A stretch of DNA of 64,000 nt from Candidatus Protoclostridium gallicola (GTDB lineage: Bacteria; Bacillota; Clostridia; Christensenellales; Pumilibacteraceae), in contig CAJFLE010000002.1 of the NCBI GenBank assembly GCA_904387375.1, forward strand, positions 62,001-126,000. Reading direction: 5' to 3'. Under the pieces are notes generated by a model. That model had not been told where the DNA came from. It saw only the letters and a list, made by a program, of their open reading frames with translations, and made no database searches. Both the position numbers and the translations under genes were made by a program. Below are positions 44,329 to 52,064 of the stretch, piece after piece. The first letter of the stretch is position 1. Each line of letters starts with the position of its first letter.

Positions 44329-44679
44329 TTATTTCTTCTGAAACGCGGTTTCAAGGTCGAGCGGGCTCGGCGTAAGGATCTTCGAGATTCCCACAAGACC
44401 CAGGACGTTCACACGGTTCTTGCTGTCGTAGACTTCGCCGAACTCTCCGACCGCTACCGTTCCGAAACGCAGCTTTGCCGGATCCACTTCCGGCGTCAGC
44501 TCGATGTCTCCGATACCGCTCTTCGTCTGGTATGTAACGAACTCTTTGCCTTCGCGGTCTTTACCCGTTTTCCGGGTAAGAAACTCGCAGATGTCGAAAC
44601 TATAGTCCGGGTTGTTCTTGGACGTAAGTCCCTTTGAAAACGAAATAATAACGATGGTTTTTTTGATGGTGTCTTCCAT
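44329..44679 (-). CDS. Hypothetical phage protein, candidate single-strand DNA-binding protein
   Basis: The 116-residue soluble protein has alternating beta strands (KTIVIISFSKG, then GDIELTPEVDPAKLRFGTVAVGEFGEVY). Its size and place in the early part of the operon match the single-strand DNA-binding protein (pV-type) of filamentous phages, but no sequence signature proves it. AAGGAG precedes ATG 44679. Confidence 0.65.
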   Translation of the reverse strand: MEDTIKKTIVIISFSKGLTSKNNPDYSFDICEFLTRKTGKDREGKEFVTYQTKSGIGDIELTPEVDPAKLRFGTVAVGEFGEVYDSKNRVNVLGLVGISKILTPSPLDLETAFQKK

Positions 44680-44755
44680 AATCTTTACACTCCTTATATT
44701 TTCTATGGATTCTTTGTTGTTGTCCCCGAGAGGGAACGCCTGATATACCTCTTGT

Positions 44756-45022
44756 TTATACCGCCGCATAGTCCGCGCTCTTGCGCCGCATGCAGCACTC
44801 TATAACCGCTCTGTCAAACTCCGGTATGCGGCTGCTGTTAAACGGATTATTGAACCACGCCCGCAGCACGTCGAACTGCATGCCGAATACGTCTATTACT
44901 TTACGCCCGCCGGCCGGATCCGTGTAGTACCCGCACGTCGGGAACCGCGCCAGGTCTTCTATCATGAACACAGTCATTGCGGATACTCCGCGGCTTATAA
45001 GAAAATTGCCTATTACCGTCAT
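44756..45022 (-). CDS. Hypothetical small phage protein, 88 residues
   Basis: No family is recognised. The product is soluble and contains four cysteines, two of them adjacent (VIECCMRRK). The ATG overlaps the upstream stop as ATGA, so it is translationally coupled to the 60-residue gene before it. Confidence 0.65.
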   Translation of the reverse strand: MTVIGNFLISRGVSAMTVFMIEDLARFPTCGYYTDPAGGRKVIDVFGMQFDVLRAWFNNPFNSSRIPEFDRAVIECCMRRKSADYAAV

Positions 45023-45201
45023 GAGCCGAGCTCCATGTAAACGCGGAGCAGGCACCAACGGAACCCGGCGAGATCTCCCGTCTTCGGGCTCGAATGCTGC
45101 CGGCGGAAGATCCTGCGCGCCTCGCGTACGTTATCTGCTTTTACGGGGATATAGTCCACCGAGCCGTCTTCGAATATGACTTTGAATAAATACTCGCGCA
45201 T
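45019..45201 (-). CDS. Hypothetical small phage protein, 60 residues
   Basis: The short product starts YLFKVIFEDGSVDYIPVKAD and has a basic middle (REARRIFRRQ). It lies four bases after the first gene of the phage operon and overlaps the next start, which is the main support for it being real. Function unknown. Confidence 0.6.
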   Translation of the reverse strand: MREYLFKVIFEDGSVDYIPVKADNVREARRIFRRQHSSPKTGDLAGFRWCLLRVYMELGS

Positions 45202-45204
45202 ATC

Positions 45205-45507
45205 TCACCAGCCTGTAATGTCGTCCAGGCACGCGGGGTACAGGGAACATTCTTCGGTGTCCGGCTCGTCCGAAGCGGGCTCGTCGACGAGGTGCAGAGA
45301 TACGACGTTCGTTATGCTCGAGCGCAGCATAGCGGCTATTTCGGTAATACTCTCTTTCACGTAAAAGCCTTCGAGCCGGTGCCGGTTCTCGAACAGTACG
45401 ACCATAGTCCTGCCGTCCGACATATCCCAGCGCAGAACACGCGAAACGGGCAAAAGAATCCCGTCGCTTTCTCTTTTGCCCGTTAAATTAATAAATTTGT
45501 TTTCCAT
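45205..45507 (-). CDS. First gene of the phage operon, hypothetical
   Basis: The 100-residue soluble protein is acidic at its C-terminus and has no recognised domain. It has the best ribosome site of the element (GGAGGT) and follows a consensus promoter with an overlapping palindrome. As the first gene behind the repressor-controlled promoter it could be an early regulator of replication. Confidence 0.7.
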   Translation of the reverse strand: MENKFINLTGKRESDGILLPVSRVLRWDMSDGRTMVVLFENRHRLEGFYVKESITEIAAMLRSSITNVVSLHLVDEPASDEPDTEECSLYPACLDDITGW

Positions 45508-45521
45508 TGCTATATACCTCC

Positions 45522-45545
45522 AAAAGTATTAACGTTAATACTTTT
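45522..45545. promoter_or_regulatory. Perfect 24-bp palindromic operator
   Basis: The sequence AAAAGTATTAAC and its exact complement GTTAATACTTTT form a 24-base palindrome between the phage promoter's -10 box and the first phage ribosome site. It is the expected target of the divergent HTH repressor. Confidence 0.75.
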
Positions 45546-45550
45546 TGTAT

Positions 45551-45579
45551 ATTATAGCTTATTGTTGCGACTTTGTCAA
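45551..45579 (-). promoter_or_regulatory. Phage operon promoter
   Basis: A perfect TTGACA, 17 bases, TATAAT promoter on the minus strand drives the phage operon; the palindrome lies over its initial transcribed region. Confidence 0.85.
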
Positions 45580-45643
45580 TACCATTTTACAAAAAAGTTG
45601 CAAAAACGTGACCAAAAATATATTGTATACGAAAGGAGGAGTT

Positions 45644-45982
45644 ATGACTACGCCATCAGAATTGAAAAAACTGACAAAACAAAAAAAAATGACCTATCAA
45701 AAATTATCCGAAATTTCAGGTGTACCATTAGGAACGATTAAAAATATCTTCAGTGGTTTAACGCCTACTCCGCGCCTCGATACTATTCAAAAAATAGAGC
45801 GTGCGCTCGGCATAGGCTGGACAGAAGAAGAATATGCCGCCGGCATAGTCCCGACAGTGGTTCGGAACGTCACTCCGGAAGAAGACGACTTGCTCCAGGC
45901 CTTCCGGGACCTCGGCGCAAAAAAAGGCGAGCACGCCCAGGCGCTCGCCTTGAAAATGATAGAAGAAATGGTTAATCTGTAA
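45644..45982 (+). CDS. Prophage HTH repressor
   Basis: The 112-residue protein has an XRE-type helix-turn-helix at residues 14-56 (MTYQKLSEISGVPLGTIKNI) and a short C-terminal helical part. It is divergent from the phage operon across a palindromic operator, the arrangement of a lysogeny repressor. ATG 45644 has AAGGAGGA four bases before it. A weak TTGCAA-17-TATTGT pair precedes it. Confidence 0.85.
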   Translation: MTTPSELKKLTKQKKMTYQKLSEISGVPLGTIKNIFSGLTPTPRLDTIQKIERALGIGWTEEEYAAGIVPTVVRNVTPEEDDLLQAFRDLGAKKGEHAQALALKMIEEMVNL

Positions 45983-46085
45983 TCTTCCGCATTTTCCGAC
46001 AAAGAAATTTTCAATCGTGGACAGACAAGCTGTCCGCAATAGTATGCTAAAATGTCAAAAAACACTTTTGTCAAGGAGGCATATT

Positions 46086-47261
46086 ATGAAAATTTCAGAG
46101 AAGATTATTAACCTTTCAGCAAGATTGTTACTTGCCGCCGACAAAAAAGAGATTATCGAAATCTCTTCCGAGCTGAACGACCTCGCTCAGATCGCTCTTC
46201 CGGAAAACGATTTCGAGAGCGAACAAACAGGCTTTTTGAAATTCACAAAAAAGGAGATTTCAAAAATGCCGAAAAAAACAAGAGAAATATTTCTTGCGAA
46301 CGGAGCCGTAGCGCACGTCCGCAAAAGAAAATCCGGAGCGTATACATATTGCTATGACATACGCTGGCGCAAAAACGGTTACGATATATGCGCGTCATCG
46401 ACAGACCTCGAAACGGCAAAAGAACGTTTCATAACAGCGTTCACCCATGCCATGCAGGGCGAGCCGATACCGACCAAGCAGCTAACCGTCGATAAAATAG
46501 CGGAAGAGTGGTTCAGCTGCCGGAAAGGGCGAATAACCGCGGAAACCTATAAACATTACTACAACTATTACAAACGGTACATATATCCCCCGCTCGCCGG
46601 CAAAAACATTCGGAATATCCGCAGCGCGGAGCTCATGAAAATATTACAACAAGTAGACGACAAGAAAAGAGCCTGCGAAGATATCCGATCCATATTAAAC
46701 CAAATCTTCAATTACGCTTACTATAACGGTCTAATCACTCACAATCCGGTAAAATTGATTGAATTCATAAAATACCAACGAACAACGCGGACAGCATTGA
46801 CCGATGACGAAATACGATATTTCGTAGCAAAGCTGAACGAGCCGGAATTTGCCGAATATCGCACGGAGCTGCTGCTCGAACTATATTTCGGTTTACGCCC
46901 CTGCGAAGTAGAAACCGCGCGTATAGACGGCGACTTCCTGATCGCACGAAATGCCAAAAGAAAAAAAGGAAGAATAGAATACAAACGTATTCCGTTCTCC
47001 CGAATGGCAAAAGAAAGTATAACGTCAATACCGCTGGTTCTCAGAAAGACCGAAAGACTGAACCAAATATTCAAACGCATTTTTCCGGACAAGACACAGT
47101 ACGTCCTGCGACACACATTCGCCACCAAATGTCAGGAGTTTGTCAGGCAGGAAATCGTAGACATCTGGCTCGGAGATAATTCGGAAAGGCTTATCGGACA
47201 AACCTATACACACTTCTCGGACGCATTCATGCTCTCGGAAATGGCAAAGGTTAAGTACTGA
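46086..47261 (+). CDS. Tyrosine recombinase (phage integrase)
   Basis: The 391-residue protein has an N-terminal arm-type domain (about 80-200, with the SAM-like core-binding part) and a C-terminal catalytic domain. The first arginine is in FGLRPCE near residue 273, the second in YVLRHTF near residue 338, and the nucleophile tyrosine is probably in TYTHF near 373. The usual first histidine of HxLRHT is tyrosine here. It lies at the right end of the element beside attR and should catalyse integration at tRNA-Asn. AAGGAGG supports ATG 46086. Confidence 0.93.
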   Translation: MKISEKIINLSARLLLAADKKEIIEISSELNDLAQIALPENDFESEQTGFLKFTKKEISKMPKKTREIFLANGAVAHVRKRKSGAYTYCYDIRWRKNGYDICASSTDLETAKERFITAFTHAMQGEPIPTKQLTVDKIAEEWFSCRKGRITAETYKHYYNYYKRYIYPPLAGKNIRNIRSAELMKILQQVDDKKRACEDIRSILNQIFNYAYYNGLITHNPVKLIEFIKYQRTTRTALTDDEIRYFVAKLNEPEFAEYRTELLLELYFGLRPCEVETARIDGDFLIARNAKRKKGRIEYKRIPFSRMAKESITSIPLVLRKTERLNQIFKRIFPDKTQYVLRHTFATKCQEFVRQEIVDIWLGDNSERLIGQTYTHFSDAFMLSEMAKVKY

Positions 47262-47392
47262 AATACTGCTATGTCCCGAATTACGTCCCTGTAAATATGA
47301 ATTAAAGACATAAAATCATTAAAAAAGATAATTTTCTATCAGTAATATACAATTTTAAGGACAAAATCCCCGGACATTTACGGCATTTCAAA

Positions 47393-47415
47393 TTCAAGTC
47401 CTATCCGAGGAGCCA
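47393..47415 (+). repeat. Right attachment site (attR)
   Basis: This is an exact 23-base copy of 36693-36715, including the terminal CCA. It lacks the rest of a tRNA. Confidence 0.9.
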
Positions 47416-47446
47416 TATCCCCGCATCTTTGCGGGGATATTTCTTT
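47415..47446 (+). terminator. Original tRNA-Asn terminator displaced by integration
   Basis: ATATCCCCGC and GCGGGGATAT form a hairpin followed by TTCTTT directly after attR, where a tRNA terminator would stand in the empty site. Confidence 0.8.
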
Positions 47447-47511
47447 ATTCTCCGAGGATAGGACTTGAACCTTATGAAGGGATTAGCAATAAAAATATGA
47501 TTAAAAATAGC

Positions 47512-47540
47512 TTGATTTTATCCTATATTCGCGATATAAT
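47512..47540 (+). promoter_or_regulatory. Phd/Doc module promoter with near-palindromic operator
   Basis: TTGATT, 17 bases and TATAAT precede the antitoxin gene. The near-palindrome CGATATAATAATATCG (47532-47547) overlaps the -10 box and suits autoregulation by the antitoxin. Confidence 0.7.
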
Positions 47541-47561
47541 AATATCGGGAGGTAGTATATT

Positions 47562-47804
47562 ATGCAGATCAATACTAATCAGATCATATCGATGACGGAA
47601 GCAAATCAGAATTTCAGTCGCGCGGCAAAAATTGCGGAAAAAAGCGGAAGTGCCGTAATTTTCAAAAACAATAAGCCGAAATATCTTTTGGTAGACATAG
47701 CAGAGAATACAATCCTGGACCTGACCGACGACGAAAAAATAGACATTGTCGCAAAACGCATACTCAAAAAGTATCATAAAGCATTCGAGGAACTTGCAAA
47801 GTGA
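47562..47804 (+). CDS. phd: Phd/YefM-family antitoxin
   Basis: The 80-residue protein matches the Phd/YefM fold, with the N-terminal DNA-binding segment (SMTEANQNFSRAAKIAEKSG) and VIFKNNKPKYLLVD typical of the family. It should bind and neutralise the downstream Doc toxin and repress their shared promoter. GGGAGG precedes ATG 47562, and the toxin start overlaps its stop. Confidence 0.9.
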   Translation: MQINTNQIISMTEANQNFSRAAKIAEKSGSAVIFKNNKPKYLLVDIAENTILDLTDDEKIDIVAKRILKKYHKAFEELAK

Positions 47805-48175
47805 TTAAATTTTCCAAAGAAAAAGTTTTGCTGCTCCACCAGTTGATTATTCAGGAAACCGGCGGAGATATAAATGTCAGGGATTTAAATCTGTTGGATT
47901 CCGCGTTGGAAAGTGCCTTCTCCACATTTGACGGTAAGGATTTGTTTCCGACAAAGGAAGAAAAAGCCGCAAAAATCGGTTACGGACTTATAGCCAATCA
48001 TGCGTTTATGGACGGCAATAAAAGAATAGGCATGTATGTGATGCTGACTTTTCTGGAAGTAAACGGCATTACTTTATCGATGTCCGATCAGGATATATAC
48101 GAAGCGGGGATTGCCGTCGCGTCCGGGACAATGGATTACAACGGTCTGTTGCAATGGGTAATCGAACATAAATAA
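47801..48175 (+). CDS. doc: Doc-type toxin (Fic fold)
   Basis: The 124-residue protein has the Fic/Doc catalytic motif HAFMDGNKR (near residues 66-74). Doc kinases phosphorylate EF-Tu and block translation. The start is GTG overlapping the antitoxin stop by four bases. Together they form a complete toxin-antitoxin pair just outside the element's right boundary. Confidence 0.92.
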   Translation: MIKFSKEKVLLLHQLIIQETGGDINVRDLNLLDSALESAFSTFDGKDLFPTKEEKAAKIGYGLIANHAFMDGNKRIGMYVMLTFLEVNGITLSMSDQDIYEAGIAVASGTMDYNGLLQWVIEHK

Positions 48176-48201
48176 AAGCAGGGAGCGCTTCCCTGCTTTT
48201 T
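48174..48201. terminator. Terminator after Doc
   Basis: AAAAGCAGGGA and TCCCTGCTTTT form a hairpin at the doc stop. Almost the same sequence, with the following CAATACT, recurs at 48850-48880. Confidence 0.85.
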
Positions 48202-48236
48202 CAATACTGCGCCGTGACCTTATATAAAAATAATAC

Positions 48237-48265
48237 TTGACAATGCTGTATAATAATGATATAAT
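48237..48265 (+). promoter_or_regulatory. Consensus promoter of the second toxin-antitoxin module
   Basis: TTGACA, 17 bases and TATAAT precede the antitoxin gene at 48294, which has AAGGAGG. Confidence 0.85.
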
Positions 48266-48293
48266 TTGCATATATAGATAAGGAGGCTTTGCT

Positions 48294-48554
48294 ATGATCA
48301 ATATCAGACCGTCATCGGATTTACGCAACAATTATTCCGAAATCTCCAGGCTTTGCAAAGAAAGCGGCGAGCCGGTATATATTACAGTGAACGGCAAGGG
48401 CGATCTTGCCGTTATGGATCTGCAAAAATACGACGAGCTTATGCTGCGCATGGAAATTATCGAAAAAGTATTGCTAGCGGAAAGAGATATCGAAGAAGGA
48501 AAAACCCTGACGCACGAAGAAGTCTTCGGTAAATACAGACGGAGCGATAAATGA
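48294..48554 (+). CDS. Phd/YefM-family antitoxin (second module)
   Basis: The 86-residue antitoxin starts MINIRPSSDLRNNYSEISRL, the usual start of antitoxins paired with RelE/ParE toxins, and contains the VMDLQKYDELM helix. AAGGAGG provides the ribosome site, and the ATG of the toxin overlaps its stop by four bases. Confidence 0.9.
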   Translation: MINIRPSSDLRNNYSEISRLCKESGEPVYITVNGKGDLAVMDLQKYDELMLRMEIIEKVLLAERDIEEGKTLTHEEVFGKYRRSDK

Positions 48555-48850
48555 AAATCATATACTCCGAATTTGTGGAATCCGATCTTCGTGAGATATT
48601 CGAATACATATCGGACAAAGACGAAGACGCCGCCTATAAAACCGTCAACGATATAGAAAAAACCATTTTGCGGCTCGGGCAGTTCCCGCAAAGCGGCGGG
48701 TACAGCAAAATCAAAGAATTACGTGCGAAAAACATACGCATGATACCGTATAAAAAATATCTTATTTTTTATAAAGCCAACATAAACATCGATGAGCTGC
48801 AAATACTCCGAATAATCTACGGAGCGCGGGATTACAAAAACTTATTCTGA
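48551..48850 (+). CDS. RelE/ParE-superfamily toxin
   Basis: The 99-residue protein has the ParE/RelE pattern: an N-terminal strand and helical hairpin (DLREIFEYISDKDEDAA), then strands with IRMIPYKKYLIFYK and ILRIIYGARD. Whether it cleaves mRNA or inhibits gyrase cannot be told. It is coupled to the preceding antitoxin. Confidence 0.9.
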   Translation: MKIIYSEFVESDLREIFEYISDKDEDAAYKTVNDIEKTILRLGQFPQSGGYSKIKELRAKNIRMIPYKKYLIFYKANINIDELQILRIIYGARDYKNLF

Positions 48851-48880
48851 AAAAAGCAGGGATCGCTTCCCTGCTTTTTT
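48850..48880. terminator. Terminator after the RelE/ParE toxin
   Basis: AAAAAAGCAGGGA and its near-complement around CGCT form a hairpin that almost duplicates the terminator at 48174-48201. Confidence 0.85.
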
Positions 48881-48891
48881 CAATACTTCGT

Positions 48892-49329
48892 TTATTCCCT
48901 GCCGATCACATAGTCCGCTGTGCAGCCGAGAAAATCTGCAATGCGGCATATGCTCTCTATTTCGGGCTCGTACTTCCCTTTCAGCCATCCGTATACCGTA
49001 TCTTCGTTGAAATGCGCCTGTCTGCAAAACGCGTATTTCGTGAAGCCGTATTTTCCGAGCAGGAAATTCAGCCGCTCGCCGAAAGGAGGACAGCTTTTGA
49101 AAACGATATCATAGCTTTCGTTCTCGCGGCCGAGAAGAAAATCCGACGTAACGCCGAAGTAATTGGCAATATGAACGAACATACGCAGCGACGGCACCCG
49201 TTTTCCGCTCATGTAACGGCTTACGGTCGCTTTTGTAGTACCGAGCTTTTTCGCCAGCGCAGTCGCATTCAGCCCCGCGGTTTCCGTAAGTTCCTTCAGT
49301 CTTTCTATAAATAACGATATATCAAACAC
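48892..49329 (-). CDS. Tandem HTH regulator
   Basis: The 145-residue protein has a strong XRE helix-turn-helix at residues 20-60 (LAKKLGTTKATVSRYMSG) ending SDFLLGRE, and a second HTH at residues 90-143 (FCRQAHFNEDTVYGWLKG) ending ADYVIGRE. It is therefore an internal duplication, like the gene at 4335. No ribosome site is clear. It may regulate the nearby toxin genes or itself. Confidence 0.8.
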   Translation of the reverse strand: MFDISLFIERLKELTETAGLNATALAKKLGTTKATVSRYMSGKRVPSLRMFVHIANYFGVTSDFLLGRENESYDIVFKSCPPFGERLNFLLGKYGFTKYAFCRQAHFNEDTVYGWLKGKYEPEIESICRIADFLGCTADYVIGRE

Positions 49330-49365
49330 ATTGAATCTTTCGTAATCACACTACCGTTAAACAGG

Positions 49366-49668
49366 TTACTTTTTATACAAATTCATTATTGCTTCTTTCT
49401 GCGCCTCGGACAAGGTTTTAAGAAATTCCAAAGCTTTTTTATCCGTCCCGTAACGATGTATATCGCTGTAAAAAAATTCCTCGGGAGTACAGCCGCAGAC
49501 GGATATTATTTCGAGTAAAGTCGACAGCGACGGCTCGAAATTTCTGCTCGTTTCCAGTAAGTGAATATAACCGTCGCTTTTACCGATCGCCAGACTCAAT
49601 GCGCGGGCGGACAGATTTGCCCGCGTACGGATTATTCCTATCCTGTCTATAATGTCGTTTATATCCAT
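49366..49668 (-). CDS. XRE-family HTH regulator
   Basis: The 100-residue protein has an XRE helix-turn-helix (residues 18-60, ARALSLAIGKSDGYIHLLE) and a short helical tail with SEAQKEAIMNLYKK. GGAG lies upstream of ATG 49668, and an AT-rich 178-base stretch (49669-49846) separates it from the divergent gene. Confidence 0.82.
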   Translation of the reverse strand: MDINDIIDRIGIIRTRANLSARALSLAIGKSDGYIHLLETSRNFEPSLSTLLEIISVCGCTPEEFFYSDIHRYGTDKKALEFLKTLSEAQKEAIMNLYKK

Positions 49669-49846
49669 AGATTACTCCAACCGTATTATAATATATAGTT
49701 TAGTAGTAATCGCGGAAATGCTATGTGAGTATAATTTACCAATATTTAGTAATATTATATAAAATATATATTGTCACTATATATTATTTGCAATTTTTAT
49801 TGTAAACATATATAATAATATTATAACTTGAAGCATTCAAAATCTT

Positions 49847-50467
49847 ATGTCCATCTCGAAAACAATAAAATTTCTGTTGCTTTTGACCGCGCTTGCCGTG
49901 GCGGCGGTTGTTGCAGCGCCGATTACTGTCGCTGCGGGAGCGGGTGCGGACGGCGGATTTTTATATACTTTCGTGCCCGAGGGCGCTACTCTGACGGTGA
50001 CGATGACGCTGGACTGCGGACAGGCGGTCATATACGATTATGCCCCGCGCATATCCGGCGAAACGGACGGAACCCGGCACACGTTCGTATTCGGCGAAGT
50101 AACGCCGCACGCCAGGCATAAAATTTTCGTCATAGGAGAGGCTGCGGCGGACGTGTACAGCGACGCGCCTTTCGTATGCGAACCGCTCTCCTGCCGCGAA
50201 TATGCGGCCGCATACGGCGCGGACTACGACGCGGTTACCGGCGGCGGTAAAACCGACGTATACTGCGAAGAAATGGAAAAAATGGTGAAAAGCGGCGAAG
50301 TAATATCCGCGCCCGATTTTTTCGTCGGGAGAATAATGCGGCAGGACGACGAGTCCGACGACACGAAACTCATCGCAGGCATAACGATAAGCGCTGTATG
50401 CGGAGCGGTGGCGCTCGCCGCCTTGATTACGGGAATCATAGCGGCGCGGAAAGGCGCCGGGCAATAA
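49847..50467 (+). CDS. Hypothetical protein with signal peptide and C-terminal membrane anchor
   Basis: The 206-residue product has an N-terminal signal segment (residues 7-30), an exterior domain with three cysteines, and a C-terminal transmembrane helix (about 175-198) with a short basic tail. No family is recognised. No ribosome site is clear; the upstream region is AT-rich with a TATAAT-rich palindrome near 49811. Confidence 0.65.
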   Translation: MSISKTIKFLLLLTALAVAAVVAAPITVAAGAGADGGFLYTFVPEGATLTVTMTLDCGQAVIYDYAPRISGETDGTRHTFVFGEVTPHARHKIFVIGEAAADVYSDAPFVCEPLSCREYAAAYGADYDAVTGGGKTDVYCEEMEKMVKSGEVISAPDFFVGRIMRQDDESDDTKLIAGITISAVCGAVALAALITGIIAARKGAGQ

Positions 50468-50566
50468 ACTCACTTATCCGGAGTAAGCTCACGCTGCAAT
50501 GCCCAATAAAATTATTATCCATCGAAACAACCAAGAAAACATATAAGTGCGTGGGTTTCGGATTAT

Positions 50567-50602
50567 AACAACCCCGGGAAGCTGATGCTTCCCGGGGTTG
50601 TT
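50567..50602. terminator. Bidirectional terminator
   Basis: Perfect 16-base arms starting AACAACCCCGGGAAGC flank a TGAT loop between convergent genes. Confidence 0.85.
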
Positions 50603-50623
50603 GCATATCTTCGAATATCAGAT

Positions 50624-51070
50624 TTATTCCGAGCCTTTGTCCGAGGGCTTTTCGGCCGCGAATATGCGGCGGAAAAGCGCCACGAAGAACAGCGCCATTC
50701 CGACGGCGAGCACGGTGTGCCCTATTCCCGCAATACCGGATATCGCGGCATCGGCGCCCGACGTCAGTTCGGTTCCGCTCATCTGAAAATAACCGCGCAC
50801 AATGAGCATGATCACCGTCATGGCGACTCCGACTATGTAAACGAAGTAAGCGGGTTTGGCGAGTTTGCTTTCCGAAACGGCGAAGAGTTTTTCCAGCACG
50901 AGCGCGATCAGGAAACCGCCGCAGCCGAGAGCGAAGGTCATCGGGTGCGTCGCCGCCATGGCCGTGCCGCCCGTTCCCGTCGACAGCATCATGCCATGAT
51001 AAACGATTCCCACAATCATACCGAGCGCGGCAAACACTGCCGCGGTAAAGGCAAGACATTTTGTTTTCAT
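50624..51070 (-). CDS. Four-helix membrane protein, DUF2871-like
   Basis: The 148-residue protein has four transmembrane segments (near residues 8-30, 45-65, 75-95 and 110-133), with conserved-looking histidines in GIVYHGMM, ATHPMTF and GIGHTVL. The pattern recalls DUF2871 proteins. Its function is unknown. A weak AAGGAG site precedes the ATG. Confidence 0.65.
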   Translation of the reverse strand: MKTKCLAFTAAVFAALGMIVGIVYHGMMLSTGTGGTAMAATHPMTFALGCGGFLIALVLEKLFAVSESKLAKPAYFVYIVGVAMTVIMLIVRGYFQMSGTELTSGADAAISGIAGIGHTVLAVGMALFFVALFRRIFAAEKPSDKGSE

Positions 51071-51155
51071 TGGTATTCTCCTTTTTCCTTTGTGATAACA
51101 TCTATTATATCACCGGGGCGGAAAAAGTCAACATATATAATGCGGTAGCGGATAT

Positions 51156-52064
51156 TTATCCGGAACCTGCCGCGCCGCGCAGGAACGAGTATATCTCGTC
51201 CCATGCCCTGCGGCTTTCGGGCAGGCGCGGGAAGAGATACTGGAAGTCGTGAAACATGCCCTTATATACGGTCAGCTTTACCGGCGCGCCCGCCTCGCGG
51301 AAACGGCCGGCGAGCATGAGCGCGTCGCTTGCCGAAGTCTCGCAGCCGCCGCACTGCACGAGCAGGGGCGGAAAACCGGAAAAATCCGCGAACGCCGGCG
51401 AAAGGTACGGGTCGCGCGGGTCGCGGCCTTCGGCGTACGGCGACGTGCGCCGGACAGCCTTTTCATGCCTTGCGAAGCTCTGCCAGAAAGGCAGCGCGTA
51501 CATGGGGTCGCGGTGGCAGTTGACGCGGTACGAATCCCCGCTTGCGGTAAGGTCGGCGAAGGGCGAAACGGCGACGAGCGCGGCGGGCATAGGCATTCCC
51601 TCGTCGCGCAGCCGCAGACAGGACGACAGCATGAGATTCGCGCCCATGCTGTCTCCGGCAAAGACCGCAGACGAAATATCCGATTCCGCGGCAAGCGCGC
51701 GCACCGCCGCGAAGCAGTCGGTCAGCAGCGCGGGGTGTCTTTTATCCGCGCCCGCCTCGTAATCTATGCTGTGCACGACGAAGCCGGCGAGGGCGTAGCG
51801 TCCGGCGGCGCGGCGGTAAAAGTCGTTCATGCGCGCGGTATGTCCGCCGCCGTGGAAATGGATGAGCAGTCCGTCCGCGCTTGGCGGTACGAGCGTTTCG
51901 ACGCGCACGCCGCCGCATATCCGCGCCTGCGTGTCCATGCCTTCCGGCTCATAGTCGGCGTCTGAAAACTTCGCCGAGCGCGACAGCGAGCCGTGCCGCA
52001 GCCGCACCGGGAAAGTGTACAGCCGCAGCAGCGATTTTACCAGGCGGGCGCGCAACGAGATCAC
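51156..52064 (-). CDS. Alpha/beta hydrolase, hormone-sensitive-lipase family
   Basis: The 302-residue hydrolase has the oxyanion-hole HFHGGGH near residue 75, the nucleophile motif GDSMG near residue 140 and a catalytic histidine in GMFHDFQ near the C-terminus. It probably hydrolyses short esters. The start is GTG at 52064, overlapping the stop of the kinase gene as GTGA, so the two proteins are coupled. Confidence 0.88.
   Translation of the reverse strand: MISLRARLVKSLLRLYTFPVRLRHGSLSRSAKFSDADYEPEGMDTQARICGGVRVETLVPPSADGLLIHFHGGGHTARMNDFYRRAAGRYALAGFVVHSIDYEAGADKRHPALLTDCFAAVRALAAESDISSAVFAGDSMGANLMLSSCLRLRDEGMPMPAALVAVSPFADLTASGDSYRVNCHRDPMYALPFWQSFARHEKAVRRTSPYAEGRDPRDPYLSPAFADFSGFPPLLVQCGGCETSASDALMLAGRFREAGAPVKLTVYKGMFHDFQYLFPRLPESRRAWDEIYSFLRGAAGSG

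Larger units (their letters stand above)
36693..47415. mobile_element. Integrated inovirus-like (filamentous phage) element
   Basis: The 10.7-kb element lies between 23-bp repeats of the tRNA-Asn 3' end. On the minus strand it carries an operon of small genes, membrane and surface-type proteins, a Zot ATPase and an HUH Rep; on the plus strand a repressor and a tyrosine integrase sit at the right end. Rep, Zot and an adsorption-protein-like gene together are the hallmark set of filamentous phages. No secretin is encoded, as expected for a cell with one membrane. No typical short major coat protein is visible, so an alternative is a phage-derived plasmid-like or satellite element. Confidence 0.82.
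47262..47561. other. Gene-free interval holding attR and the displaced tRNA terminator
   Basis: Bases 47262-47392 are AT-rich phage-end sequence with no gene. Then come attR, the old tRNA terminator, a reversed fragment of a tRNA 3' end at 47451-47473 and the promoter of the Phd/Doc module. Confidence 0.7.

Noticed and set aside
46017..46085. Upstream extension of the integrase
   Set aside because: The longer frame lacks a ribosome site, whereas AAGGAGG stands six bases before ATG 46086.
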